Shown here in pieces: positions 32,554-45,230 of a stretch of 64,000 nt of DNA. Positions within the stretch are counted from its first letter, which is position 1, and each line of letters opens with the position of its first letter. The notes under the pieces are model-generated. The model was given only the letters and a program-made list of their open reading frames with translations. It did no database searches and had not been told where the DNA came from. Origin of the DNA: Chloranthus sessilifolius. Its lineage: Eukaryota; Streptophyta; Magnoliopsida; Chloranthales; Chloranthaceae. The stretch covers positions 72,505,901-72,569,900 of the forward strand of contig CM037591.1 in assembly GCA_021018995.1 (NCBI GenBank), read 5' to 3'. The translations under genes and the position numbers were made by a program.

Positions 32554-33677
32554 TGGTTTGTTGTTTTGCCTGGATGCCTTGCGTCTTCGTGCAAGAAAGG
32601 GGACAGAAGCCTTAGGAGAAATGTCTCCTTGTTGGTCACAAAACTGATTCGGGATGAAGGGTTCCCTTTCTTTTATGAGGTTTTCTAATATTTTTATATT
32701 TTATATTTCTAAATTTTTAGGGTTTTCTACGTTTTCTATTTTTTTTATTTTCGATAGTAGATATGATACAAAGTCGATCGCCTCAAGAGGCACCGGGAGA
32801 GTTGCTTCCTCTCACTAAGTGAGCGAGACGGTTGTCGGAGTCGCTCGAGTGATTCTTCAGGAAATGTGGACTTGTTCTGAATTCGGCATTTTTTTTTTGA
32901 GTTCTCATCTAATGAGATCTTTTGAATAAATGATGTCAGCGACAGCGGCACTGACGTTCGGATCTCCTCTATGACATTGATTGCCTCATCTTCGAAGAAG
33001 CTCTGGAGATTGTAATCGGTCGAACTATCATCTTCTGAGTTATAATGCAATCGCTCTTCCTGTCGAGGGTGACCTCCTAAGGGATCCTCAGGGGTAGTGA
33101 ACTCTTTCCCTTCAACTTCATAGTATGTCAGGATGAATATGCATGTTCTGCAGCAAGGCTGGTAATGGTGAGAAATGCAGGGGGATTCCTAAGGGCATTC
33201 CCATCATTCAGAGCTTGAGTCAAGGCCAGTATCAAACTCGTCTTCTTGGTCTGACAATGCCTGAAGTCCTTGGTTGGCCTGCTCTACTAACTTGAGTGCA
33301 GGGAGGTCTATCCAGTAGTCCTCGTCATTGCGCGGAGGGGGTTACCACTCTTCCTCGAGAGATTTCCAGAATATTTGGAGTTGTGGCGCGTTTGGGGATG
33401 AAGGAGTGTCTAGTTCGAGTTCCTCTTCAAACTCTATGACGACGACGTGAGTATTATCTTTGGGGTCAACCAGATGGCTGTTGGAGTTTTCTTCTTCTTA
33501 TGTCGGTAGCCAAGTTGGTAGGCCATTACTTGCTTCTGTCATTACGAGGTCGAAGTCATTTGATCCTGTTATTGCTGAATGTCAGACCCAGCTAGAGAAG
33601 CGTTCTAATATGCTGGTGCATGCCCTGCAACGGGGTTAGTATGTGTGAGTGATACAAGGGGAGTCCCACAGGCATTC
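32554..33677 (-). pseudogene. E2 linker region upstream of RT
   Basis: A/T-rich near 32690-32760 (GAAAATAAAAAAAATAGAAA on the minus strand), then an acidic, S-rich open stretch (32745-33050). The same order occurs in E4 (11772-12658). GGGAATGCCC blocks occur at about 33190 and in altered form at about 33665. No known domain. Ogre elements are known to splice out an intron upstream of RT, and I cannot tell whether this region corresponds to it. Confidence 0.55.
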
Positions 33678-34412
33678 CTATCCTTCAAGGCCAAGGCCGA
33701 GGCGGATGCTATGCGAACTAAAATCCTCTTGTGGGGAGTCATCCTCTTCCCATGTTGAGTGTAAGTGCTCTACACCATCTTGCAAGGCTACTATGTGAAA
33801 ATCTTCGTCATCGGTGCATTCCCAATCTCCTACTCTTGGCTCGAGTTCTAGTGGTTTTTCCCTTCTCTCTTCTGTAAACTCCTTAGTGTCAAACAAGGGT
33901 TTGATTCCCTCGACTGGTTTGTCAATGTCATCATTTAGATTCATTAAATCATTGAATGTTTTAGCCATTTTTTCGATCTCCGCTTCTTGGGATTTAGTGA
34001 ATGAAACTTCCTTCTGCCTTGTTATATCTTGTTTCTCAGTAGTCCCATAAACTAAGTGGTCATATAGAGACCATTTCGATGAGGTAGAGAACAAGTCGGC
34101 TTGTGGGTCGTCCGATTGGTAACCTAACCTAATGTGTTTGTGTATTTTCCTCGGGACAATGGGTCCTACACGACCTTGCTTATTTTTACCCAGTCTGGTG
34201 TAGGGGATGTACCCGAGTTGATACATAAGGTCCCATCCTTTTGCTACTGTTGGGTTGATGTCGTAGAGTTTTGCGAGATCTGGGCCAACCTCTCTTGTCA
34301 TTAATTTTTGTTGACGCATTGGGGGAGAACTAGGAGGGGTAGGGGGACCGACTTCTGAAACGGTTGCCTCATCGGGGATGCGGGCATTCTGAATATGGCC
34401 CGTGTTCAACAC
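33678..34412 (-). pseudogene. E2 G-patch-like segment
   Basis: Open for 244 codons. Residues 57-105 read GWDLMYQLGYIPYTRLGKNK, then QGRVGPIVPRK and IRLGYQ, a G-patch-like motif (GYxPxxxLGKxxxGR) as found between protease and RT in Tat-lineage polyproteins. The rest is acidic and charged. G-patches bind RNA or RNA helicases in host proteins, and the role here is not known. The Athila element begins 10 bases beyond. Confidence 0.78.
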
Positions 34413-34427
34413 AGAATCATGGGTTGT

Positions 34428-37071
34428 TGCTGGATTCTATATTTCGAGATGCTTGCTGCTATTTTATTGGAAAACAGTGGAGAAAACGAATCAAGAGTTA
34501 AGAAATGGAAATGGGCAAAACAACAAGTCTAAAATAGACACAACCTGCAAGATAAAGGGTTGTTATAGCAAGTTTTAAGTAAGTAAGTGTTTGTCCCACA
34601 GAGAAATTGATCTAGAACCGAAACAAAGTTATATTAGTAGTTCTTCAGATCTGGATATAGATCTAGAAATCCTAGAGAAAGAGAGTTGGTGTCACAACTA
34701 CACTACTAACACTAAAAAAAGAGAGAAAGAAAGTGCAGTCCTATCCTAAAGAAAGGGTTTATGAAGAAGGTGGTGATGGTGTGTGTCAAAATAAAGGGTA
34801 AAATTAATGAGAAGTAGGCAACTAAGCTAAGGTTATTTCAGTCTAGTAACTCATATTTAGAGTTGTCTTTGCTGCAATCCTTCAGATGGCTGCAAGCACA
34901 TCTGCAAGGTGGAAGAATCCAACTCAACTCCTATGGTTTGACCTGGTCTTTTAAGGCTATAACCTGTCCACTTCAATGGTCACAGGATATCCAATAGAGA
35001 GGGTCAAAACACAAGAATTAAATTAGAAAACTAATTTGTTCCAAGGGAATGGACTGATCTTAAGGCTATAACCTGTCCACTTAAATAGTCACAAATTATC
35101 CAATAGATTTCCTCCAACCAATGGATCAAATCAAAACATAAAGATCAATGCAGACACTATGTTTGCCAGGCTACAAGCTCAGGCATCCATAGGAGCAAAT
35201 GGCTCTTGAAAAATCAGTGGAAACCACAATTACTCAGCTCACAAGTCAGCAATATGTATAGAGAAATCAGATCTAACATCTGATGATGGCCATGTAAAAT
35301 TGAGGGGAGCCTGTTCCTGCTACAACCTCTCACAAGGCTACAAGCTCAAGTGCAGAGAATAAAAATCCCTCTCTGATCTGTTGCTTGGAATCACCCTAAG
35401 GCTATAGTTTGTCCACTCAAATGGTCACTGGCTATCCACATCACAGAGGTCTGAGATGGAACAAGATAATTGCAGCTACCACCATGGTCCTAGGGCTACA
35501 AGCTTAAGCATCTATGGGGATTTCAAATAATTGAAATCCTAAATGCATGGCATAGATCAAAGAATACTATAGATAGATAGGAAAACAACAGATTGAATAA
35601 GCATTAAAAAAAAAATTCATTGATTAAACAATACTTACAATGAAATTTCTCAAGGCAGAAGCCTTGTGCAGAATAACCCTCAATAAATCCCAATATGTAC
35701 AAAACCCATTACAAAAATTGAATTAACTATGCCTAATTGCTTACAAAGATCATAGCCAGCAAGTGTTGGACTAAGGAAGAAGAAAAATGGAAAAAGATGG
35801 TGATTTAACCCTAACCCTAATCTGCTTGAGCTCATAGTTGACTGAGGTTGAAGGAAAGATAAGTATCTACGTTTAAATTACAACTTATATACTCAGTCAT
35901 TGATGCCTTGGCCAAGAGGGAAGGAAGCCTTAATTTTATTACATGTGTGGCTCCTCTACAACCCTAGGATGCCTCAGGATGTGTCCAAATAGATCAGGGA
36001 CTCCAGATGTGTGCCTTGGACCTAGGGAAATCCCCATAGTATCCCTATGTTTGGAAAGAGAAGTGGAGAACCTGAGCTTCGCGAGGCTGGGTTTGCTTGT
36101 GCAATGCAGTCGCGTGATATGAAGTGTGCTCGCGAGGTAGAATTTGGCTGGGAAAATAGATTGCGTGGCTGAGAGTTAGCTTCGAAGTATATCGCTCGCA
36201 CAGAAGTCGTTATAGTGATTTGTCTTATCTCACATAGGGGAGCTTAGGGCATTTCACTCACATAGGTGTCGCGTGGATGAAGCACTGAATTCTGCACCTC
36301 GTGTGGATACGCCTTGAGTTCAAGTGTGGTTGCTCTCCAGGACAGCTTTACCGCTTTGTGTGGCTGGCTTTGGCACTGTAGTGCACGAGAGCTACGCGAG
36401 AGCTTTTCTTGGTGTTTCTCTCGTCTAGAGCTATGCGAAAGCTACATGAGCGGTTGGAGTCTTCAATCTAAATGAGTTGCGCGAGAACTCTTTGCGCGAC
36501 ATTTTTTAGACTTTCCTGCCATAGACTGCATGAATGCTTTGTGACATGAAATGAGAGGGAATTGCTTTGACTTCGCGAGAACTTCACGAGAAGGATTTCT
36601 GAAGCTCCTCTTTAGTGAGCTACGCGAGCTACCTTGTGTGGATGATTTGTGTTGTAGGTGTTGACTTCGCAAGGTGTTCGCGAGGTAGCTTCTGCGGATT
36701 TACACTGTGCGAGACCATGTTTCTGACTACGTGAGGCTACCTTTTGCTCCTCTTCTGTAGTGTACATGTTGCTGCTGCAGCCTTCTCCACTCAAGTCCAA
36801 CTTCTTCTCATCTACTGGTCTTCCTGGGTCCACTTAGGCATGCCATGTGGTCACCATGGTGTGTGCCACCAAGGTGTATTTTCTGTTCTTGCCTCACCTC
36901 CACATTTTAGCATTAAACTCTCTTTTTGGCTTCAAAAGCTTAGACTTTGTACTAAGCTGCAACTTTTATTACTAACTAGAAAATATGATAAACAAGGGAT
37001 TATTAGAAAGCTCCAAGGTGTAGTAAACGCTAGGTTAAGAGGTGAAAAGTGGTATTTTTCGTTGAATAACA
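34428..37071 (-). repeat. Athila 3' LTR
   Basis: About 2.64 kb. It contains a minus-strand TATA box near 35885, a CGCGAG-rich stretch in U3 (36050-36720) and a short telomere-like AACCCTAACCCTAAT (35806-35820). TGCTGGATTC at the left and GAATAACA at the right mark the ends. Confidence 0.88.
35880..35895 (-). promoter_or_regulatory. TATA box of the Athila 3' LTR
   Basis: GAGTATATAAGTTG on the minus strand. The 5' LTR has GAGTATATAAGCTG at about 44041-44055. Confidence 0.58.
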
Positions 37072-37086
37072 CACCCCCAAACTTAA
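37072..37086 (-). promoter_or_regulatory. Athila polypurine tract
   Basis: Minus strand AAGTTTGGGGGTG directly before the LTR start TGTTATTC, the form usual in Athila elements. Confidence 0.75.
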
Positions 37087-38432
37087 TCTTTGCTAGTCCT
37101 CGAGCAAAGTAAAATTTAAACAATTACTCTAGGAATGTAAATGCCACTTTCGTAGGGAGCACATATGTATTTAGCTTATGCATCAAGTCTTTTAAACCCC
37201 TAGGTGATCCCTAGTGGAGGAGTGAAGTCTCCTGAGGGATTTCAGTGAAGATACCCTCAAACTTCTCAATAAAAGAGTTAACAAAAGTGCATACAATATC
37301 AAATCAATTTTCAATAAATAAAGTATCAGTCCACCCTTGATTCTTTTCCAAAATGTGACGAATATCAAATACATGGAATGCTCAAACAATTTAACACGAA
37401 AAACTCTTACATGCATGCACATCATTTCCAATCAGCTTATAACAAGAAAAATAGTAAGTGCATGTCAGTACTAAGCTCAAAATTATTTCAAAAATTAGGT
37501 TTAAACAATGCCCAATACTTTCAATGTCAGACCCAATGCTTACCAGGGCAATTTCTCCCAATTGATTTTGAGGGTTTTCATTTTCACACAAGCTGAAGAG
37601 CAGTTATAGTCCCCAAATGGGTCTACAAGTATGAGCATAGGCAAGGCTTCTAAATTCTGGCAACATTAACCATTTCTCACCATAGGTTAAGCAACTCCTC
37701 ATCTCACATGACAGCTCATTCTAATTACGATCACAAGATCTTATGACTGGGTTGTAATGTGGCTTATGGGTGAAGGTTAAAAAGAATGGAAGGGTGAAAA
37801 GGTTACAAAATTGAGAAATCAGTAGGTGAAGGAGGTGATTCATGACCCCACCTTCTTGAATTCAGCATATTCCATTTTCTTTGATATTTTTCAGACTTGA
37901 AGTGGCCAACTTCTCCTCTTATTTTTAGTTTTTCCAATGGAATTTCCTCTTGACTCCCCTCTCTTCCTCTCCATCATTTTTTTGTTTTATTTTTCTTTTG
38001 GATACATTTTCTTTTCTTTTTGTTTTTTTTTTCTGAAATGCCACCCTCTTCCCAGGTGCTACACTGTTGTCCTCCTTTTGTATTTTTTCTCTGTTCACCA
38101 AATGTTGACCTTAGCTTGTCCATCTTCAACTTCTTCTCCTTTACCTTCTGAATTCTCAAAGTGGGGGTAGGGTTGAATCAGGTCTACAGGTTTAGGTTCA
38201 AATACTCTGGTGTATTTTAAAGAAAAGTGGAATTTTAAGGCTCAAAAGGTGTATTCACAAGAGCAGTTTCTAGGTTTGATATCTTTAGGCCCAAACTGTC
38301 CAAGAGAAGGCTTTGATCCTTTCCTAAATGTCATGGGTACTGCCAACTATTTCAACTTGGAGATGCCTAACTTTTAGTGAAAAAATGAACTCAGTCAATC
38401 CTTAGAGCAAGAAAAATTGCCAAAGACACTCC
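37087..38432 (-). other. Athila 3' internal region, no gene recognised
   Basis: A/T-rich. Includes GCTAGTCCTCGAGCAAAG near the polypurine tract and pyrimidine-rich stretches at 37960-38035. Several open stretches of 60-80 codons on both strands show no domain. I infer untranslated 3' sequence. Confidence 0.5.
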
Positions 38433-39607
38433 TCAAAGATCTGCAATTCTGCTGAAGTCCTTAATGAACCTCATGTAGAATTCAACATGTCCTAAAAAGG
38501 ATCTAATTTGTTTGACAGTCCTGGGTGGGGGCAGGTGTGAAATCAAGTCAACCTTGGCTTTGTCAACCTCTATACCTCGGTGGGAAACCACATGGCCTAA
38601 CATAATTCCCCGTGTTATCATGAAGTGACTCTTTTCCCAACTTAAGACCAAATTGGTCTCTTCATACCTTTACAAAACCAGGTTAAGGTAACTTAAGCAC
38701 TGACTAAAACCGTCCCCATATATAGAGAAATCATCCATAAAAAATTTTAGCAACATTTCAATCATATCAGAGAAGATAGCATACATGCACCTCTAAAATG
38801 TGGTGAGGCATTGGATAGACCAAAAGGCATTCTCCTATAAGCAAAAGTACCAAAGGGATATGTAAAGGTGGTCTTCTCTTGATCTTGAGGATACACAGGG
38901 ATTTGGTTATACATTGAGTATCCATAAAGAAAGCAATAAAATGCTTTCCCAGCCAATTTATCTAGAATTTGGTCAATGAAAGGGACCGAAAAGTTGTCTT
39001 TTATGGTCTTGGAGTTGAGTTTTCTATAATCCATGCAAACTCTCTAACCAGTGGTCTCCCTGGCTAGCATCAACTCTCTACAATCAGAAGTAATAACTAT
39101 TATGCCTGACTTTTTGGGTATCACCTGAATAGTTGACACCCACTCTGAATCTGAAAAAGGGTAAATCACCCCTGCATCCAACAATTTTACTATATCTTTC
39201 AAGACCAGCTCTTGCATGTGAGGATTAAGCTTCCTCTGCATCTACCTAGAGGGTTTTGAACCCTCTTTCAGGTGTATTTTGTGCATACAAATTGAGGCAT
39301 CAATCCCCCTAAGATCAGCAGTTGTTGAACCCATTGCTTTTTTCTGCTTCTTGAGAACACTCAACAATTCCTCTTCCTGCTCACTAGTGAGAGAGGAAGA
39401 GATAATCACTGAAATCTTTTTGTTTTGCCCCATGAAAGCATACTTTAATATGTCCAGGAGCTGCTTAAGCTTCAAATCAGGGGGACTTTCAATGAAAGGC
39501 AACAAAGGTGCCTTGGTGGTTTGAGGAAGGGGCAACAATGTAGGTTTCCAGCTAGAATGCTGCACTAGGCCCACGGAAGACTCTAATGTGGTGCTATCTT
39601 CTGTCAT
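38433..39607 (-). pseudogene. Athila RT region
   Basis: 39242-39607 carries the lead-in to RT: LKQLLDILKYAFMGQNKK, ISSSLTSEQEEELLSVLKK and DASICMHKIHL. 38762-39241 carries RT: LLDAGVIYPFSDSEWVSTIQ, VPKKSG, MDYRKLNSKTIKDNFSVPF and TFTYPFGTFAYRRMPFG. 38433-38651 carries the RT end: GIMLGHVVSHRGIEVDKAK and FLGHVEFYMRFIKDFS. The signature clearly belongs to Athila. Broken. Confidence 0.9.
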
Positions 39608-39813
39608 GAAAGCTTGGGCCTCCTCCTCAACCTCACTCCAAACATTTTCTAGGTTCTCAAAAACATTATCCTAATCCAGCAGATTGGATAATTCTTCTTC
39701 TAGAAGGTCATCTAGTACATCTATTACACAACAGTCCTCAATGTCCATCTGAGGCTGCTTCGCAGCATTATACACATTTAACTGGGCCTTCATATTCCCG
39801 AAGGTCACCTCCA

Positions 39814-40101
39814 TCACCTCTGACCTTTATTGAATACAAGAATTGGTAGCGAGAAATAATGGACTGCCAAGGATGACAGGAATTGGGGTTTTCTTTTGCA
39901 AGGGTCCATGTCTAAAACCAAGAAATCAGCAGAGTAGTATAACTGGTCTACCCCGACCAAAACATCCTCCACCACACCCATAGGTCTTCTCTTAGACCTG
40001 CCAGCCAATTGGAGAACAATTGGAGTTAGTTTTAGTTCCCCCAAACCTAGCTCCTCATATACAGAATATGGGAGCAGGTTCACACTAGCCCCCAAGTCCA
40101 A
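39814..40101 (-). pseudogene. Athila protease
   Basis: MDLGASVNLLPYSVYEELGL followed by ELKLTPIVLQLAGRS and PMGVVEDVLV is the aspartic protease of Athila elements (D-x-GAS-xN-LLP). It would cut the polyprotein. It follows gag and precedes RT in the element's direction. Broken overall, although this stretch reads well. Confidence 0.85.
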
Positions 40102-41361
40102 GAAGGCTCTACCTATTGTGTGGTTTCCAATGATGTAGGGTATGGTAGGTACCCCTGGGTCCTACAACTTTTCAGGTGTGGCTATGGACAGCACTGATTC
40201 CACATGTTCCACAACAAAGACCATTTTCGACAGCTACACCCTTGCTTTCCTTTTTTGTGTACAAAGGTCCTTTAAGAATTTGGCATAGGCAAGGACCTGC
40301 TTAATGGCATCATGCAGGGGAAAATTTATCTTGACATGCTTGAAGGTTTTCATCATTTCCTCCATCTAAGCATTCCCTTTATAAAAAGGAGATGGGCCAA
40401 CAAGTGCATGAGGAAATGGTAGCTGTGAAACTGCTGGTGCCACAGCTGCATGCCTAGCAACATCATGATCAAAATTTTGTTTTTTTCTCTTTTCTTCATT
40501 TATTGTTTATTGTTGGTGCTCAACATCAGCCCCTTTATTTTATCCTTGCTGCTCCACAGCGGGAGATGAATTCAATGGTTCTTCTACACACATTTTTTTC
40601 TTTTTCATTCTCCATGGTCTCCTCATTTGCCTTGCCCACTGCATTGTCAACCACCCTGCCACTCCTTAGGGTAGTGATTGTATTAGCCTCCTCATGGGTA
40701 GTGGAGCCTTCTCCAATCATATACTGCCCTTTAGGGTTGGCCAAGGGTTGACAAGGCCACATGCCCTCCTCTCTCTTGTTTAAAGCATTACATATTTGAC
40801 CCAGCTGGTCCTCTATTTTTTAATGCTTTGCCCATGAGAGTTCACAGTTTGTACTAAGTTTCTTAGATTTTGCATTGATGCCAGCATTTACTCTTCAAAA
40901 GAAGAGGATCTGGGTTGCGATGGGGGCATAACCACCTAATTTGGCTGTAGGGCAGGTAGCTGAAAGTTTTACCTAGGTGCATATCCCTAGTTGAATTGGT
41001 GCTGAGGTCTGTATGAAACTGGCAATGGTTGTTGTTGGGGCTGTTGGTATGTATCTTGTCTCCACCTAAGATTGGGGTGGTTTCTCCAAGTGTACTTAGC
41101 AGTTTACTGCCCATATGCCTAGGCAGCATTGGCATGTTTCATAACCAATTCAAGGAACTAGTTGGCTGATGGACAATCTTGAAGTGAATGTGTGGGAGAT
41201 TGGCATATCAGACATGCCTCTTCCACTTGTACAGCCATCCTAGGCTGCATCACATTAATCAATTTATCAAACTTTAAACTCAGATTGTCCACCTTCCTTT
41301 CTAATTCACTCTGCAGCTTGACCTCATACATGCCACCTTTAGGGGTGGATTCATTCACCAT
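40102..41361 (-). pseudogene. Athila gag C-terminal part and linker
   Basis: 41158-41361 has a CCHC zinc knuckle CLICQSPTHSLQDC (C50, C53, H58, C63 of that open stretch). Downstream, 40535-40762 reads ANTITTLRSGRVVDN, the TLRSGR motif usual between gag and protease in Athila. The zinc knuckle packages the RNA. Broken. Confidence 0.82.
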
Positions 41362-41532
41362 TTTAGCTGGGGTCTGACTGTTATTGCAGGAGAATGACTC
41401 CTACTGCATGAAATTTTCGCCTATAATGTCAAACAACTCCCATGCCTCATTAGCTGTCTTGTGGAGGTAACTATCCCCACATGAGGCATCCACCATGTCC
41501 CTACTTGTGGGATTAATTCCTTGGTAGAAGAC

Positions 41533-42216
41533 TTACACAAGTTGCAACCGTAGAATTTGGTGGTGGGGATATTGTTTTAACATTTCTTGAAACCTCTCCC
41601 ATGCTTCATAAAAACCTTCAGTTGAGGATTGAGTAAATGAAAGTATGTTTGTCCTCATCTGACTAGTTTTATTCGTAGGGAAGAATTTAACCAAAAATTG
41701 GCTTTGGAGGTTACTCCATGTCTGTATGCTATTAGCTGGGAGCTTAGAGAGCCAAGTGCTAGTTTTATCATTTAGGAAAAAAGGAGAAAGCCTAAGTTTG
41801 GTGGCTTCAGGTCTCAAACGAGCAATATTAAATATGGTGCAAAGTGCCAAGAACTGATCAATGTGCTTGTAAGGATCTTCCTTACTGAGCCCATGCAAAG
41901 AAGGTAGCATGTTGATAGTGGAGGCCTTAATTTCATAGTTTCCCTCAACTGAAGGAAATTGAATGCAGAAGGGAGAAGTATAATCCCCAGGTGCATTATA
42001 TTCCTTCAGTGTCCTTTGCCTCTCAGCCATTACAGTTGGCTTAGTTTCAACAACAGGGACTGGTGTGGTGTTTCTTAGTCTAAGGACCCTTTCTACCTCA
42101 GGATTTGGAGGTTCTAATTCAGGGTTCAGGGACATTCTACCAAGCATACACACATAGAACAACAGGTAGGAAAAATACTCACAGCACGCTACAAAAAAAG
42201 AAAAAAAAAATTGCAA
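41533..42216 (-). pseudogene. Athila gag core
   Basis: Open for 227 codons. APGDYTSPFCIQFPSVEGNY, KASTINMLPSLHGLSKEDPY, HIDQFLALCTIFNI, RLSPFFLNDKTSTWLSKLP and FYEAWERFQEMLKQYPHH are the normal order of Athila gag. Gag builds the particle. One of the best preserved parts of the fossil. Confidence 0.92.
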
Positions 42217-42493
42217 ACAAAATTATAGCTAAACAAAATTTACAGCTAAACTACTGGCAGGGAAGTCAAGATAAATGAAACTGAGTTTTAGGGCAAAAGA
42301 AGTGCAAGCAGAGCTAGCTAAACCCATCTATAGCTCTAGCTTTTCCTTGTTGCTGCTGTCCAAATCTGTAAAATTCTAATAAAAATCAGTAGTACTTTTT
42401 ATTCAATTAAAGGCACTACTACAAAAAAATTTTAAAACAAAAATACAATACAATACAATACAACTCAGGTCTACTAAAAAGATCAAAATTCCT
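42217..42493 (-). other. Athila leader
   Basis: Between primer-binding site and gag. A/T-rich with a short repeat ATACAATACAATACAA (42444-42462). No gene seen. Confidence 0.6.
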
Positions 42494-42508
42494 TGGTAGT
42501 GGCGTCAA
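42494..42508 (-). promoter_or_regulatory. Athila primer-binding site
   Basis: Minus strand TGACGCCACTACCAAGGAAT close to the 5' LTR end. It resembles the tRNA-Asp complement TGGCGCCGTTGCCGGGGA used by Athila elements. tRNA assignment is from knowledge of the family. Confidence 0.68.
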
Positions 42509-42513
42509 AAACT

Positions 42514-45230
42514 TGTTGGATTCTATGTTTCGAGATGCTTGCTGCCATTTTATTGGAAAATAATGGAGAAAGTAAATCAAGAGCGAAGAAATGAAATGGG
42601 AAAAACAATAAGTCTGAAATAGACAGCCTGCAAGATACAGGGTTGTTGTAGCAAGTTTTAAGTAAGTAAGAGTTTGTCCCATAGAGAAATTGATCTAGAA
42701 CCCAAAGAGGGTTATATTAGTAGGCCTCCAGATCTTGCTATAGATCAGGCAATCCTAGAGAAAGGGAGTTGGGTGTCACAATTACACTACTAACACTAAA
42801 AGAAAAAGAGAAAGAAACTGCAGTTCTATCCTAAAGAAAGGGTTTATGAAGTCTGTGGTGATGGTGTGTGTTAAAACAAAGGTAAAAATTGATGAGAAGT
42901 AGGCAACTAAGCTAAGGTTATTTCAGTCAAGTAACTTAGATTTAGAGTTGTCTCTGCAGCAATCCTTCAGATGGCTACAAGCACATCTGCAAGGTGGAAG
43001 AATCCAACTTAATCCCTATGGTTTGACCTGGTCTCTTAAGGCTATAACTTGTCCACTTCAATGGTCACAGGCTATCCAATAGAGAGGATCAATACACAGG
43101 AATTAAATCAGAAAACCAATCTATTCCAAGGGAATGGACTGATCTTAAGGCTCTAACCTGCCCACTTAAATGGTCATAGATTATCCAATAGATTTCCTCC
43201 AACCAATGCATCAAATCAGAATATAAAGGTCATTGCAGATAATATGTTTGCCAGGCTACAAGCTCAGGCATCCATAGGAGCAAACAACTCTTAAAAAACT
43301 AGTGGAAACCATAGTTGTTCAAAGGCTATTTGGAGACTTAAATATAATTAGTCATTGCTACAAAAGGCATGCAATGACTCAGCTCAAGAGTTTATAATCT
43401 CTACTGAGAAATCAGATCTAACATCTGATGATGGTCATGTAAAATAGAGGCGAGCTTATTCTTGCTACAACCTATCACAAGCCTATAAGCTCAAGTGCAG
43501 AGGATAAGAATCCCTCTCAGATCTATGGCTTGGAATCACCCTAAGGCTATAGTATGTCCACTCAAATGGTCACAAGCTATTCACCGAGGCTATCCACATC
43601 ATAGAGGTATGAGATGGAATAAGATAATTGCAGCTAGCACCATGGTCCCAGGGCTACAAGCTCAAGCTTCCATGGGGATTTCAAATCAGTGGAATCCTAA
43701 ATGCATGGCATATATCAAAGAATACTATAGACAGATAGAAAAATAGCAGATTGAATAAGCATTAAAAGACAAATTTCATTGATTAAACAATACTTACAAT
43801 GAAATTTCTCAAGGCACCAGCCTTATACAGAATAGCCCTCAACAAATCCCAATGTGTATAAAACTCATTACAAAAATTGAATTAACTATGCCTAATTTCT
43901 AACAAAGATTATAGCCAGCAAGTGCTGGGATAAGGAAGAAGAAAAATGGAAAAAGATAGTGATCTAAGCCTAACCCTAATCAGTAAGAGCTCACAGCTAA
44001 CTGAGGGTGAAGGAAAGATAAGTTTTTAGGTTTAAATTACAGCTTATATACTCAGTCATTGATGCCTTGGCCAAGAGGGAAGGAAGCCCTAATTTTATTG
44101 CATCTATGGCTCCTCTGCAGCCCTAGCATTCCTCGAGATATGTGCACGAAGATCAAGGCCTCAGGATGTGCGTCCTAGACCTGGGGAAATCCCTAAAGTA
44201 TCCCTATATTTAGAAAGAGAAGTGGAGAACCCGAGCTTCACAGGGCTGGGTTTGCTTGTGCAATGCAATCGTGTGATATGAAGTGTGCTCGCGAGGTAGA
44301 ATTTGGCTGGGAAAACTACTCATGTGGCTGAGAGTTAGCTTGGAAATATATCGCTCACACAGAATGCTTTACAGTGAATTCTCTTAGCTCACGTAATGGA
44401 GCTTTAGGTATTTCACTCGCATAGGTGTCGCGTGGATGATGCATTAAATTCTGCACCTCATGTGGATAAACCTTGAGTTCTCACGTTGTTCTCTCAGATA
44501 GATTTTTCGCTCAAGTGGCTGGCTTTGGCAATCAAGAAGACATGAGAGCTGCGCGAGAGCTTTTTTGGGCTTCTCTCTCCACCAGAGCTATGCGAAAGCT
44601 ACGCAAGCAGCTAAAATCTTTTATCCAAATGAGCTGCACGAGAACTCTTCACGTGACATTTCTTAAACTTTCCTTCCATGGACTGCACGAGTGCTTCACG
44701 ACATGAAATGAGAGTGAATTGCCCTAACTTCGCAAGAACTTCACGAGAAGGATTTCTGAAGGTCCTCTTCAGTGAGTTGCATGAGCTGCCTTGCGAAGAT
44801 GAATTATGCTGCAGGTGTTGAAATCGCGACATGTTCGCGAGGTAGCTTATGTGGATTTACACTGTTCGAGACCATGTTTCTGACTGTGCGAGGCTGCCTT
44901 CATCTCCTCTACTGCAATGTACATGCTGTTGTTGTAGCCTTCTCCACTCAAGTCTAACTTCTTCTCATCTGATGGTCTTCCTGGGTCCACTTAGGCATCC
45001 CATGTGGTCACCATGGTGTGTGCCACCAAGGTGTATTTTTTGTTCTTGCCTTTGCTCCACATCTTAGCATTAAACTATCTCTTTTTGGCTTCAAAATCTT
45101 GGACTTTGTACTAAGCTACAACTTTTCTTACTAACTTTACACCATGCTAAACAAGGGATTATTATATAGCTCCAAGGTGTAGTAAAGGCTAGGTTAAGAG
45201 GTGAAAAGTGGTACTTTTTAGTGAATAACA
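42514..45230 (-). repeat. Athila 5' LTR
   Basis: About 2.72 kb, TGTTGGATTC at the left, GAATAACA at the right. About 9% diverged from the 3' LTR over sampled stretches. From 43565 to about 45178 it is about 99% identical to 57405-59020. The last ~60 bases are less alike. Confidence 0.88.

Larger units (their letters stand above)
34428..45230 (-). mobile_element. Athila-lineage element inserted in E2
   Basis: LTRs are 34428-37071 (3') and 42514-45230 (5'), starting TGTTATTC on the minus strand and ending ATCCAGCA or ATCCAACA. The target duplication is GTTGT (34423-34427) and GCTGT (45231-45235), one base apart. A primer-binding site for tRNA-Asp and a polypurine tract are in the right places. 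Recognised parts are gag with a zinc knuckle, protease and RT. RNase H, integrase and an env-like gene were not recognised. It is broken, with about ten or more breaks. LTR divergence is about 9% by eye, so the insertion is not recent. Confidence 0.9.

Noticed and set aside
35800-35825. Telomere-like AACCCTAACCCTAAT (also about 8822 and 26571)
   Set aside because: Only two or three units, at fixed places in retroelement sequence. Not a telomere or interstitial telomere block.
44473-45067. Open stretches of 61-77 codons that recur at 58441-58909
   Set aside because: They recur because the Athila LTR is duplicated. They have no domain, and neighbouring LTR copies do not keep them.
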